A stretch of DNA of 64,000 bases from Apodospora peruviana (Eukaryota > Ascomycota > Sordariomycetes > Sordariales > Lasiosphaeriaceae): NCBI GenBank assembly GCA_033439685.1, contig JAUEDM010000011.1, positions 62,001 to 126,000 on the forward strand, read 5' to 3'. The translations under genes were made by a program, and so were the position numbers. This document shows positions 45,282-57,162 of the stretch, piece by piece (positions within the stretch are counted from its first letter, which is position 1; each line of letters starts with the position of its first letter). The notes under the pieces are model-generated. The model was not told the DNA's origin. It saw only the letters and a list, made by a program, of their open reading frames with translations, and did no database searches.

Positions 45282-48096
45282 GATGTCGATGATCTAGGTC
45301 GAGTACAAAAAGAAAAAGAATGTGCAGCTGCTGAACAGTCTCTGCAATGAGAAAAGCGAATGGTGTCGTCGCAAACAATTATAATGCTGCGAGTATTAGG
45401 TGGTGTTGCGAATAGACCAGCTACGTCGAAGAAGAGGAGAGCAACGAGAAAGAAAAGTAAGGTAATAAGGAATTACAAATGAAAGCCGATCAAGAAAAGG
45501 TATTACGCATGGCTTCTATGAGTTCATGTTGTCTATGGTGCAGTGACGAACAATAGGAAAAAAAAGAAGAATGGTGAGGAGGTGGGAGCACAATAGGAAG
45601 CCGGTGACAAGAATAGCGAAGAATAGATAATGGGAGTGAGGAGTGGACTCGATTAAGAAGAGATGGGATGAATGGACAATGAACAGAAACTGGCCCGGTG
45701 CACACACCTTGTCGAGGGTAAATGACACACGCCAGGTGACTGACAAGCAATCAGACAACAGAGCCCAAATTAGACCGAAAGAACCAAGCTTCTTCTCTTT
45801 CGATGGCTCAGATCCAAAGAGATGGAACTCGCAATGTCTTTGTCTCGTCCCTGATGTTCCCTGTTGCCGCGGGTGTTGTAAGCGCTCGGCGCTTCGCAGC
45901 CAGTCGTTTCTTTGTCTGGGGTCCAGCAGGCGACTCCCCAAACTCTTGGCTTTGCGACAAGAGGTAGCCCAAGCAAAACAAAGGTCGGGTTTATTACTCG
46001 AGCCCTGGTCTAACTGGACTTTCGGGAGCCTTTGTAAGAGGCCGAGGCGGGTGGTGCCTTGAAGCGACGGCGGTGGTTCGCTGCTATTGCTTGACTTGCA
46101 CAATAGCGAAGAAAATGAGGAGAGCGCCCCGCTGGGACTACAACAACAAGATGGATTGAACAGTGCCAAACCATGATGGCACGAGGAGATGGGGCATGAG
46201 GCTGATATACACTTGTATTGAGTAACCGAGGAATGGGCAGCGAGATATTCCATCGCGACGCGCGGAAAGGTGTGCACATCACTTGAAGATGTGCCATGGT
46301 GAATTGATGGATGGTGGTCTTGATACATGGGATTTCGTGGTCCAGAACTGGCGATCGCCACCCCCACTGCTGTAAATGTTTTGCAGGACTTCAGGCCAGA
46401 AAGGTATTGGGTTGCTGCGCGTGGTCGTCTGCGTCCTGTCAAGCTCGTGCGCGTGATTCATCCGAAGCTCAGGTTGGGAGACGGGAAGAGTGCCAGTGCG
46501 CAACGATTCAGGTGTTGAGTGGAGGGGTGAGCTGTGGAGCCTCCCGATTTGACAGCCCGTTGAGCAGATCTAGCCAATCAGAAAGCGTTTGCGTGCCAAG
46601 GTATCAAATCGCCACGCGCTGACGAGTTTTCTTGGATCGAAGCTTGTTTTTCTTCGATGATTGACCAAGGGTGCGGAAATCTGTGACTCTCCTCGACTTT
46701 TTCTTCAAGGGCATATCCGTGTCGATATTGCAGATGGCGGTCTCTTCGCCGTAACCGCATGCAGGCGTGCGGTCCAGCTTTTGTGGGGAAAGCCAGCTTT
46801 TTGAACCTTTTTAATCCTTCAGGGTCTCGAGCTAACAATTGGCTGTGGTGAGCAATCATAGATACTCCAAAAATCGAGTTGCCAATTGCCAGATCACCAA
46901 CAAGGTTTTTCTTGTCCGCTTGCAAGCCTTGGTTCAGAGCCACGTGACAATCTTTTAATCACTGCATTCCTCCATCTCATGGTGAACTTTCGCGGCTCTG
47001 ATCCGGGACTGAAGGTTTGGTATTCGGATTATTTTGGATGTTTCATTTTGGCTTGACAATGACTGGTCTCGAAACGGCCTGTCAAGGTGCAAGCGATTGG
47101 CTGTGAGCCATCAATTGATTGCAGCGACAGAAAGGTGGCCCCACATCGGGTCTTGCGGAGGACCCTTGCCAGCCAGTGGCTTCAGCCAGGCCGGTCGATC
47201 TCCACGCAGCCGGCGGCTCAGGAAACATCACTAAAATGGAACTTTTGCCAGGGGTATCCAACTTCACCACAAAGTGTTCGTGCACTGATAATTACTCACG
47301 ACATTCAACCAACTAGATCACATGATTTCTCATTACATCGAATTGAGCTTGTGCTCGGGGCCTATTAAACGACTTTGCTGCTTACATAAGGCGATACCTA
47401 CTACTCCTACAACTTGAGAACGTCGTGTCTGGACAGGCATTCGGAGTGTCGAGAATGCAGAGCATCAACTCAGGTGATAAGTCGGGTGGTCTTGTAGGAA
47501 GGCCATGATACTTCCCTAAGTTTAATTCACCCGCTTTTCCGGGTAGGAGGCAAGCAGAAAGATGGTACCAAGGAAACCTTCATACTGAAAGGACGTTCAA
47601 GGGATCAGGAAGGTAAACTTGACAATTTTAATTGAGCACACTAGTAACCGAGTAAGAGTTAGGCCACGATTAGTGTAGAACCCTTCAAACAAGACATATT
47701 GATCGAAAAAAAAAAAGATCTTCTCAGGCAGGAACAGGGGATGCTGAGATACTCCCTCAAGAGTTGTCTTAACTCAACAGACACATGGCACATGAGGAGC
47801 GGGCCATGGTGATTGCACCAACAAATAGACATGAACACAGTACAAAATACACGATTAACAGATCATCCCACTTCCGGCATTTTATCCCATATTTCAAGTC
47901 TGATCACCGCCCAGCACAGTCCACCCCCGAGCACCCACTGCGCGCTTTACCCATGGGACTGGATCATTTTTCAGGAGCGGCGTTGAACGCACCTTACTCA
48001 GCAAGTCGCCCTAACTCTCCAGCTGCTGCCTTGCCATTAATGCCTCGTCGCCCACAAGTCTTCCTTTGCCTCTCTGCAGGTTCACCATAGTAGGTC
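45282..48096. other. 2.8-kb stretch with no supported gene
   Basis: Upstream of prm1. A 308-codon minus-strand ORF (45516-46442) has skewed Ser/His/Cys composition and no family resemblance; it overlaps the probable prm1 promoter and leader. Other ORFs are short. 47.4-48.1 kb is more AT-rich and leads into the amidase relic. Confidence 0.45.
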
Positions 48097-50204
48097 ATGG
48101 CGTCGCTTTCAAAGCAGGAATTCCTCCGCTACGACGCGGGTCACTTTCGGGAACTCTTCGACAAGGGCAAAATTACCATCCCCGACCTGATTTCCAGGAC
48201 CATCCAGCAAATCAAGAACGAAAACCGCGATGGGTTGAACTTGGGCGCTGTCATCTCCATGGGACCCCAGAGCCTGCTCCAGGAGAGGGCGCATTAGCTT
48301 TAGCAAGAACTGCGTTGGGTCGCGGCCGCTGTCGCTTGCATGGAATCCCCGTAGTCCTCAAAGACTGCATAGCCACTGGTCCAGATCTGGGAATGAGGAC
48401 CAGCGCTGGTAGCTTTGCCCTGTTGGTGAGCACGATCATCAAGAATGCCCCATTGGTTGATCAGGTATGCCATCCAGTCGCCGCTAACATGCATTGACTG
48501 TGAGTCTGTGGCTAATCTTGAATATGCGCAGCTCCTGGAGGCCGGAGCAATTATCATCGGCAAGAGCAACCTCACTGTAAGGTGCAATTCCTTCTCACTC
48601 AACGAGTATAATCTGCTGCCTTGGATTGACTAAGAATTCTGTGGTTTCAAGTAGGTCGACTGGTATCCTCTTTCTGAGCATGCTAATGGTCATGAGGCTA
48701 ACCACACCTGGAACATAAGAGGCGAGGGGCTCATTGACGGGTTGTCTCCCGTTGAGGGCCAAACCACCTCGCCATACATACGTGGTCCTATTCAGCTTGA
48801 CGAGGGAGATCTGTCACCATCAGTAAGTCCAACAAAGAGTCCTTTGTGGCTAAAACACCCACAACATCAGAGAAACCTCTCTAACCATTAACCTTAGAGC
48901 CCGGGTGGTTCCTCGACGGGAAGCGCGGTCAGTGTTTCGGCCGGCTTCGCCCTCATCGGTATCGGCACAGAGAATGAGGGCTCTACTGTGCAGCCATCTT
49001 CCAGACAAGCATTATACTCTCTCAAGTTGAGCAGACATCTGGGCGTCGCCGACGGCTGCTGGCGTGCGTCACAGCTCCTTGATACTGTTGGGGCTATGGC
49101 GAGATCTGCTCGTGACGTGGCAGCAGCGACGGAGCTTCTCATGAGCCCAGATGCTCGGTCAAGGCTGCTTCCTGACGATGGGTTTATCTCCTCCCTGACG
49201 AAATCTTTTGACGGACTCAAGATTGGCTTCGTTGACCCGACCCTGTGGCGTTTTCCACCCGACCTTTGGGTTCCCAGTAAGGAGGCAAAGGACCAATACG
49301 TAACTATCCATCCTCGCTCGTCTTTCGGAGACCTCGAGAGGACGGTCCGGAAGAAGTGAGACTTATGATATTTTTTGTGATACCACACATCATCATGCAA
49401 GAGCCTTGATGCGGTCACTGGACGCGAGGGTTGTCTATCCAGTGAACCTGACGCCTTCCAGTGAGCTGGAAATGGACGGAGAATATGCTCCTTTTATCGT
49501 GAACTGTAAGTTATCTGGCTCCTTTATTTTCTTGCCTCGTGCTTACATACCCCATCTAGCCTTTGAGCTCACAGTGACAGCCAAGGAATTCTTGGAGGAA
49601 TACGTGAAAAAAGAGTCACAGGTTCGAGATCTTGCATCCGTCGTCATTTTCAACAAGGAACACTCAGCTATCTGCTTACCAAAAGGTAAAACTATGATAG
49701 ACAATGCGAACTGGCGTTCTCGTATTAACCCACTTGGTCTACACTAGATGCACCGGAACAGTCTTGGATTGTGAAAGCCATTGAGAATAAACCGTCTCTA
49801 TACATGGCAGCGGTGGACCACATGTGGCAAATCGGAAGAGTAAACGGTCTAGCTAAAACCGTGGAGGACAACGATCTTGACATCATCGTAGCTCCGATGG
49901 GCAGTACTGTCTCGCACTGAGCACAGCTTGAGGGGGGTAACCACCAACCACGGCAGGATAATCAGGAACCCGAACTACCGCTGACCATGTTCGTTTCACT
50001 GCCTACCTAGGCGGCCCAATCATCAACGTTCCCCTGGGAAGATATCACCTCAAAGAACGTCCCAGTCGTCCATTTGGCTTAGCCGCCCTCGGTTCCCGGA
50101 TGAGTGAAGAACTTCTCTTCCAGTTCATGAGCTCGTTCGAAGCCAACTTTCCGGCTCGACCTGTCCTAGAACGGTTGCTGGGCACGGCTGCCCAGGAGGA
50201 GTAA
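48097..50204 (+). pseudogene. Amidase-signature family gene, broken
   Basis: A full-length amidase can be followed from the ATG at 48097 (MASLSKQEFLRYDAGHFRELFDKGKI) to the stop at 50202-50204 (VLERLLGTAAQEE), but only across frames. Intact-looking blocks include the catalytic lysine (HGIPVVLKDCIATGPD), the Gly/Ser signature with the catalytic serines (SPGGSSTGSAVSVSAGFA) and the late IINVPLGRYHLKERPSRPFGL. Recognisable introns lie between some blocks (for example from 48464 to the CAG before LLEAGAII). Lesions: a frameshift near 48288, one or two more at 48640-48710 around the FCGFK block, a frame break after SKEAKDQY (about 49300), and a TGA at about 49917 after APMGSTVSH. Substrate unknown. 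The coding remnants are similar enough to family to suggest recent decay. Confidence 0.85.
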
Positions 50205-51316
50205 TCGTCGCTTATGACCTTCAAGTTGGCGCCGTGACGTGACTGGCTAAGGTTCGGTTTGGGGCTCAGCAGGTGGAAGCCAGATCAGGTCAAAACAAAT
50301 AAAGGGCCCTGGAGAAGATGGTTTGGTTGTCATCCAGTGCAGAAAGGAGTGGTGGAGTCATTACCCAGGTACCTAGGGAGTAATAGACCCGCCTTCTGGT
50401 GAGAGGAGGCACATCAAGGGCAACAACGATGCGTAACGAAGGCACTTTTAGCTCAGATAAATATCACATGGCAATGATTTCACGCTGTGCACTGCTACTA
50501 CGTAGGACGAGAGCATGTTAACTCTCTGTCTTCATAAGCAAAACAACCGAGTTTATGTAAGGGGCTAACCGCAACATGGAACTCGGCTAGTTATAACGGC
50601 ATACCGATTTATGATGTTTTCCTCCGTCGTATCTAGCTTTATTAAATCATGGCCAGCTTGCTCGAACCCAAGCTTGAGATACGGCTCACTGGTCCTCGAA
50701 ACCGAGTACCCTTGATGCTCGCAGACTGGAAGGTAAATGTACATCGTAACCTCTATCATCCACGACCCTACTTTCAGGAACACCTTACCAACCCATGCGG
50801 AAGACAACTATTACACAAAAACGGTTCGGAATACAGATTTTGACTACCCGCCTGGCTGTCAATCAGCTACCCAAATCGCAAACTGAGCATACAGAATTCC
50901 ATAGAAAGTCCGCCCACGCATATAAATGCGTGGCTGAGACCCGGGAGTTAGATCAACACAACCAGTCCATCCTAATGAACCATTCCCTCCTCCTAGTTAG
51001 CTCAATGTTTCAACAAAACGAACTTCAGGTAGTTTAGTTACCTTAGCTATATAAGAGTTGTTTGCCGTCTGGTTCTCCGTCAATTCCACACTCAACCTTG
51101 TGGGGTATCAAGGCTCAAAACCCGAACTTACCTAGTTATATAGTGAATTAATTAAAATCCCCGTAACTATCTCATTTACGATATTTTACCCCCTCCATGT
51201 TTCTAGCGTCATCAACCAACCATATCGCACTTAAACGGACCCATATATGGTTCGTTTGCCAGTCATTCACTCTGAACCTTGTCACGAGTAATACCCACCA
51301 CCATTCTTGCGCCTTT
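50205..51316. other. AT-rich intergenic, no gene
   Basis: Low-GC sequence without a coherent ORF, like old repeat DNA. Confidence 0.5.
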
Positions 51317-51480
51317 TGTGACCGTTAGCGCGATTGAGGCTTGATTAAACGATTGCGACCGTCAGCGGTATATAACCCATTAGAATTCCGAAGGTTAGCA
51401 CCCCTGGTATTCTGGCATCCTTTTGCGATTGAGGGGGGGTTTGGTGTAATGGTTTGGGTCATTGCACTGGCTCGTCACAG
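51317..51480 (+). repeat. Dispersed repeat, copy A (164 bp)
   Basis: Nearly identical, in inverted orientation, to 55921-56084. Shared blocks include ATTGCGACCGTCA, GGTATATAACCCATTAGAAT and TGGTATTCTGGCATCCTTTT. Contains TGGTGTAATGG (51442-51452), similar to a tRNA A box. Confidence 0.9.
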
Positions 51481-51705
51481 CCACTGTATGAAGACATTCA
51501 GTTTAACAGAAGTACTGGAGTACTTAGAGGGTGTAAGCTGGTAGTTGGACCTGGATTACACCCATTAAAAATGTTTGAATGAAGGGTGATGTCTAGTAAA
51601 TTTTCCTCTGCTCCTATACCTATTTTCCCCCCTGGATAGAGGGCATTATTGTTAGAAAGACAGGGGTTCGGACTACGCAAGAGGTCCGCAGACCACACTG
51701 CAAAT

Positions 51706-51789
51706 GAACGGAGCTGTATAGAGCACCTAACAGGCTGAAATACAGCTGAACGGAGCTGTACGGAGCGGATAGTAGGCTGAGATGTAGCT
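51706..51789 (+). repeat. Two-copy 42-bp tandem repeat
   Basis: Units 51706-51747 and 51748-51789 both begin GAACGGAGCTGTA and share TAGGCTGA/CAGGCTGA near the end; the middle has diverged. Confidence 0.8.
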
Positions 51790-52320
51790 GCCAGAGCTGA
51801 AGTAGAAGCTGGATGAGCCGCCAAATGCAGACAGCTCAACCAGCTAAGTTAGATACTATTGTACTAAATAACCATAATGCAGGCCCTCTAGGCCTATCAG
51901 AGAGACGGACATATACAAACAATACAATCAAGACTTTGTTCCCCCCTTTCTTATTCAACTACACTGAATTCAAGTGTGCAGTGCTGCTGACAACTATAAA
52001 TGCCATGGTCAGTGGATGTGCAGCGTTGCAGTGCACTACTTTTATTAGCTGGCAAGGCACCTTGGGACATCACCAACGAAGCCATCTATTGGTTGGGGTC
52101 CGAATTCATCCCCAGCTTCTCCGTCCCTTTTTGGCGCTGAACGCTTGGCGACAGAGGCTATTTCGCAATTTCGCATGTGGTTCTGGAGATTGCATGCAAG
52201 GGTCTGATGATGGACCCCCTATTTGGGCATGGGGGCTCTCGGTGCCTGGTACCTGCGTCGCAAAAGCAGAGGATACAAACTCGGTCACCCCCCACGATGC
52301 AGCTGTCGTGAACTGGCGCG

Positions 52321-52361
<41 letters not shown>
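52321..52361 (+). repeat. Poly-A tract, 41 A
   Basis: Uninterrupted A run ending 97 nt before the ATG at 52458. Could be a poly(dA) promoter element, the scar of a retroposed sequence or a length artefact. Confidence 0.95.
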
Positions 52362-52366
<5 letters not shown>

Positions 52367-52457
52367 CATTTGACCGTTTTCACCCTGAGTTCCGATCGCG
52401 TTCTCGACGGACCGGTGCCTCCCCGCGGTCGCTGTCCGAGGAATACCGACCGGCCCG

Positions 52458-55191
52458 ATGCCACCCCCGGCCAATCTGCCCCGGGCTAATGGACCCGCAG
52501 TCTATGGGCCTCCGATCAAAGATATCCGCGTTGCTGCGTTCCGGAAGCGATTCGGCTTTTTTTTTCTCTTTCCATACATAGTCTTCATCATTCTCATTTG
52601 GGTTCTCAGCTGCTACCAGGCAAGGAAGCCTTTCTTACTGGTCAGACTCTGCGTTCCCAAACAATTCCAAAGTTACGATGTCGATCTCCATGGCATCATG
52701 CCAGCCCATGCTAAGGATGCCACCAACCTGACCTACGCTCTCGATGCCCTCAACGTCTTTGCCGCCCTCGTGGCCCTGCCCATCACCTACGCCATCTTGG
52801 CCCGGGCCGCCGTCGTCAGGTCGCTCCGCACTGACAAGAACAAGCAGCTGAATGTGAAGCAGCTTTTCGCCCTGGCTGACCGAAAGTTCCTAGTCGCCCC
52901 TTCCGGCGGCTCTTCTCCCTCGCGCTTCAACAATCTTGCGACCATTCTCATCATTGTCGCCTTTATGCAGCCCGTCATCCGGATGACCACCGTAGTTCCA
53001 AACTGGAATCGCTATCCTCTTCTGGATACAAGTAAGGTCGGGACAGATGGATCGCTGTATGATACCCAGTATACGCCAAATACCTGGGATGCTCGGCTGG
53101 TGGCCATCAGTCCAGAACTCAGCGCTCTCGCCGGTGTTCGTGCCAGAGAAGTCATCACTTCAGTTCGCCACTCGCTCATAGGAAGCCGGCCCAGCAGCTG
53201 GAAAGCAACGGCCTGGTACGATGCCGGTACAAAAAGTTACTTCGCTTCGACTGTGCCCAGAGACACGGTCACGGGTATGATTCGACACCTTGCCCTCCGC
53301 ATGGACAGCCAGGTCGAGTGTAAACGAACCGAGTCGTATGAGTATCCGTCCCCCTGCCCCGGTCGCGAATTCCCTTTCAGACACCCGCGCCTCAAGTTCG
53401 ACGTTTGTGTGACGGCAAACTTTGGTACCCAGGAATATTACACAAACACACCGTGGAGGGAATCGTACTTGGGGTCGACTTGGATGGAAGACATGCAGTC
53501 CATCGGCGAGGAGATGCATGTCCGGTACATTGACGAGGATGGATTGGATGTGTGCCAGGACGAGGACTGGAGATGCGGGAATGACAGACCTCGCTGGACA
53601 TGGGATGGCAACTACAAGTGCTCGACCAACACCACCTTGGCCAACTTTGAGCTGGGCAACTTCTACAACAATCAGACCAACGGGGGACCCATCCAGTCTG
53701 TTGTGGCCTATATTGAAGCTACTAATGCAACTGGCGGCCCGCCCATTTATGAAGGGAACATGTAAGCAGAGCCATTTATCCCCTACCCATCAAGATCATG
53801 CACACTGATCTCATTCTGCAAATCTTCGCAGTAACTGGGTTCCCCCCCAGTCCCCCATAACATCCGACTACGCCCAGGATTGGTCCCCCACCCGGGGCAA
53901 TTCCGACGACGAAGAGTTCGCGTCCGGCCCGCTCCTCATCACAGCCCAAGCCCTTTTCGGCAACGGCTCCTTCTACTACCTCGCCCAGCAGGTCGACTAC
54001 AACCTCACCTACGACAAGGACCCCTATCGGCTCATGCTCGCCGCCTCGTGCCCCTACCCCTTCCAGCACTTTGCCGAGAGCACTTCTCCCAAATCGTGCA
54101 TTGAGTACGCCGACCTGTCAGACACCGGCACCGTGGACTGGACCAACGCCATGGTCTTCGAGCTCATGCGCGAGCTCTTCATCGACCACTCGGAGGAACG
54201 CAGCGGAGACTACGAGTACCATGCCCGGACGTCGCGGAGCTACCCCCTGGACGTGGCGTTTTACCTGTCCAACCGGGCGGTCATGGACGGCGCGGTGGAC
54301 GGGCTCTGGTCTCAGCAGTCGGTCAACATCTTTCACCATGAGGGTATCGAGGTGCGGCAGTATGACCTCTCTAATGCCGCGCTGATCGTCAATTCTGTGT
54401 GGCTGGGTCTGCAGGTGTTGGGGATATTGGGTTTTGTGTATTATGCGTACCGCGTCCCGACATGGACATCGACGCTGGATGCCTTGGCGATCGCGCGGAT
54501 AACCCATCAACTCAAGGACGACAATTTGTTGCGCGGTCTTGGTCTCCGCAGAGTCAAGAACAGGGAACTGAAGAAGCTGAAGGAGGTGGATGCGCTGGTA
54601 GGGGTGGATAAGCCCCGCGAGGAGATTGAGCGTGAGAATTTGTCGGGGACGAATACCGCTGCTGCTAGTGCGACGACGACGCCTCCTCGGGACGGGAGCG
54701 GTACTTCTTTAGGTCCGGCAGCTTTGAATAACAACAGGTCGAGTACACAAAGTGGTCATGGTCAACTAACTGATGCTGACCGTGACGGCGAAATGGGCAT
54801 GAACTCGATACCAATACCAATGGTCGACCTGCACACGGTCCTGTCCGAACACACCGCCACCAACGTCAACGACAACCACTCCACCAACAATAACCTTAAC
54901 ACCAATAATCTTTATAATAACGATAACACTCACACCAACAATAACAACAATGAACTGCCATCGCCTCTTCATCCACGAATACCCCTCGACGCAGGTGACA
55001 TTGACAACCACACAGAACCAGATGGTCGTATATCTCCCCCGCCCTATACACCACGAACGGGACCGCCGGGACCAGACCTGCCGCTCCCGCCGTCGTATAG
55101 CATCGCCCTGTCGGTTAATGAGCTGCGCGTGGGAGCGGAGGGGTTGGTGACGAGGAAGTTTTCGCAGAGGAGGAAGAATATTTGGGTGTGA
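52458..55191 (+). CDS. Large membrane protein with extracellular domain, unknown
   Basis: Exons 52458-53761 and 53832-55191 give 887 residues; the intron is 70 nt with GTAAGC donor. Membrane segments: FGFFFLFPYIVFIILIWVLS (about 32-52), ALNVFAALVALPITYAILARAA, NLATILIIVAFMQPVIRM, and a late ALIVNSVWLGLQVLGILGFVYYAY (about 635-660). Between the third and fourth lies a loop of about 450 residues with many NxT/S sites and paired Cys (CGN...C, CPGREF, SCPYPF), so it is probably extracellular. The cytosolic C-tail is low complexity: Thr/Asn-rich with N5 runs, then Pro-rich (PPPYTPRTGPPGPD). The layout matches a fungal family of unannotated proteins. The gene lies between two inverted copies of a 164-bp repeat. 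Confidence 0.85.
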
Positions 55192-55920
55192 ATCCCGTCG
55201 TGATCTATGAGCGACGCCGTGGGGCTGTGAGGGTGTAGGATACGATATAATATCAGGATGATGGGAGTTGGTTAGATTTTCTCTTTTGTTTGTAGCTTTG
55301 AGTTTGCCTCGTCGGCTTTCAGATGATATGGATCATGTAATACTAGTCGAAGATACCCCGGGGAGTAGGTAAAAAGTGGGTTTTTGATAATGCTGTACCT
55401 GTTATAAAGGTATATTAAATATATGTTACAACCTGCACCCAAGTGGGTCTCAGACTGTAAGGCAGGACGCCTAACGGGAATTTGACAGTGAAATATGGAG
55501 GCTGTGTCGGGTAAGTACGCTTGCACTGTCACTATAAGCAGGCTGCTCTAGCTAAGAGCTTGTTGGACGAACAAAGATAGTAGACAATGAACTTTATTAC
55601 TTGCGTGAGGAGTTCAAGATGGAGCGTGCACAGCAGTCTGCTACTATATAGGAAACTATCTGAATTCCAAAGGCTGACACCTTTGGTATTCTGGCATCCT
55701 TTTGGTGTGAGGGGGTCTAGCTCAGTTGGTTTGGGTCAATTGAGAGGGCTTTGTCATAAGGCTAATGAAATTTAATACCCCTTACTCCGTCTGACGCGCC
55801 CTTTAATAATAATACACATATATATACCATTATATCGGCTCTATAGCCGCCTACCTTACGTAAGAGGGGCCTTATTTAATCTCACAATGCCTTTTTAAAC
55901 GTCATGCGTCTGCATACAAC
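55192..55920. other. AT-rich intergenic with repeat copy B
   Basis: 3' flank of the membrane-protein gene. From about 55780 very AT-rich. Contains a degenerate repeat copy at 55664-55755. Confidence 0.6.
55664..55755 (+). repeat. Dispersed repeat, partial copy B
   Basis: Similar to the second half of copy A (GGTATTCTGGCATCCTTTT shared), but diverged. Here the A-box-like region is TAGCTCAGTTGG (55718-55729), an exact match to the tRNA A-box consensus. Confidence 0.75.
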
Positions 55921-56084
55921 CTATGACGAGCCAGTGCAATGACCCAAACCATTACACCAAACCCCCCTCAATCGCAAAAGGATGCCAGAATACCAAAGGG
56001 GCCATCCTTCGGAATTCTAATGGGTTATATACCGTTGACGGTCGCAATCAAGTCAATCAGGGCTCAATCGCACCGACTGTCACA
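55921..56084 (-). repeat. Dispersed repeat, copy C (164 bp, inverted)
   Basis: Inverted counterpart of 51317-51480, with the same ends and length and few mismatches by eye. Confidence 0.9.
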
Positions 56085-56379
56085 GTACTGTATCTACCAA
56101 TAAGCGGATAATAAAGCGGATCTTGGAGTCTTGGAGATATTGGTAATGTTTTATTTCTTGCAGATTTTACAGCGATTGACAGGGTATGTAAGATGCAATT
56201 TTCGGACCATTGAACTGGACGAAACGCCGCCAGGTAACCCAGGCGACACGTGGCCGCTGCTGGCTGTGCATGGAGTTTGTTCTCCAAAACCTTTCACGTC
56301 AAGTCAACTTAGCCAGCGGTTCCTTCACCTCAGCGACCTTAAAAACTCAGACATCATTTTATCTCAATGGACTCAAACA

Positions 56380-57162
56380 ATGGATTCTAATGACGAAGAA
56401 ACCGTAGATACGGTACCACTAGTAAGTTAGATGGTCGATGGTCAGCACCCAAATTTCAGATGCTGACACGTTAAGGTATTTAGACTAGGTAGCCGGCTTG
56501 TCACGGCAAAGAGGGCTGACTTGTTGGATCCACGCCGAACGATCTATCGCTTGGAGCTCAACCAATCACCGTTCCTACCGCTGGTTCAGTCTTCTATCAT
56601 GTTTCTGTGTCCGTTGGTGAAATCACTTTTGCCGGAATGGTTTTTGCCTGCGACAGTCATTCTCAAGACACAAAAAGATGGGTGGGAAGACGAGTTCCAG
56701 ACGGAAAAGCGAGCCTACGACATTTTGAAGCCAATTCAAGGGACCACCATTCCGCATTTCTTCGGTGAAACGGTGTATAATGGATCCCCGACCTTGGTTT
56801 TGTCAGTTATTGATGGGACGACCCTATTCGACCTTGCAAGGGGGTTTTCTGAAGACGAATATGATGCACTGCGACAAAGCCTTGAGATTGCTCTCAGGGC
56901 TATAACATCGTACGGGGTCGACTACACTGATGAGAAACTGGATAACTTTTTGGCGTTGGATGACTGGGGAATAATGATTGTCGACCTTGAGCAGGTGGTA
57001 TTCGATACAACAAAGGCCTGGGAGGAGAGCAATAACTGTGCCCGTGTCGATCGCTTGATGCAGGAGTTTATGGGCGGTCGCAAGCCCCGTCAGCCGTCAT
57101 TTCGTGACTGCTGTTGTCCGGTTTCAACCCAAGATAGGCTGCCGGGCACCCCGAGCACTTGA
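56380..57162 (+). CDS. Small kinase-like protein (protein kinase fold)
   Basis: Exons 56380-56421 and 56476-57162 give 242 residues; the 54-nt intron begins GTAAGT. After the acidic start MDSNDEETVDTVPL a compact kinase fold follows: ILKTQKDGWEDEFQTEKRAYDIL with the N-lobe Lys and Glu, PHFFGETVYNGSPTLVLSVIDGTTLFDLA as hinge, catalytic loop VDYTDEKLDN (Asp and Asn kept, HRD His replaced by Tyr) and metal-binding VDLEQV in place of DFG. There is no room for a full C-lobe, as in fungal choline/aminoglycoside-kinase-like proteins. The TDxKLDN loop resembles that of the kinase relic at 4.1 kb. Substrate unknown. No lesions seen. Confidence 0.75.

Larger units (their letters stand above)
51481..52457. 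other. Intergenic upstream of the 887-aa membrane protein
   Basis: Holds the 42-bp tandem repeat and the A41 tract. The 186-codon ORF crossing the A tract is not convincing. Confidence 0.5.

Noticed and set aside
45516..46442. 308-codon minus-strand ORF upstream of prm1
   Set aside because: Skewed composition, no domain and location in the probable prm1 leader/promoter; would need transcript evidence.
51813..52489. ORFs with poly-Lys or poly-Phe runs
   Set aside because: Created by the A41 tract.
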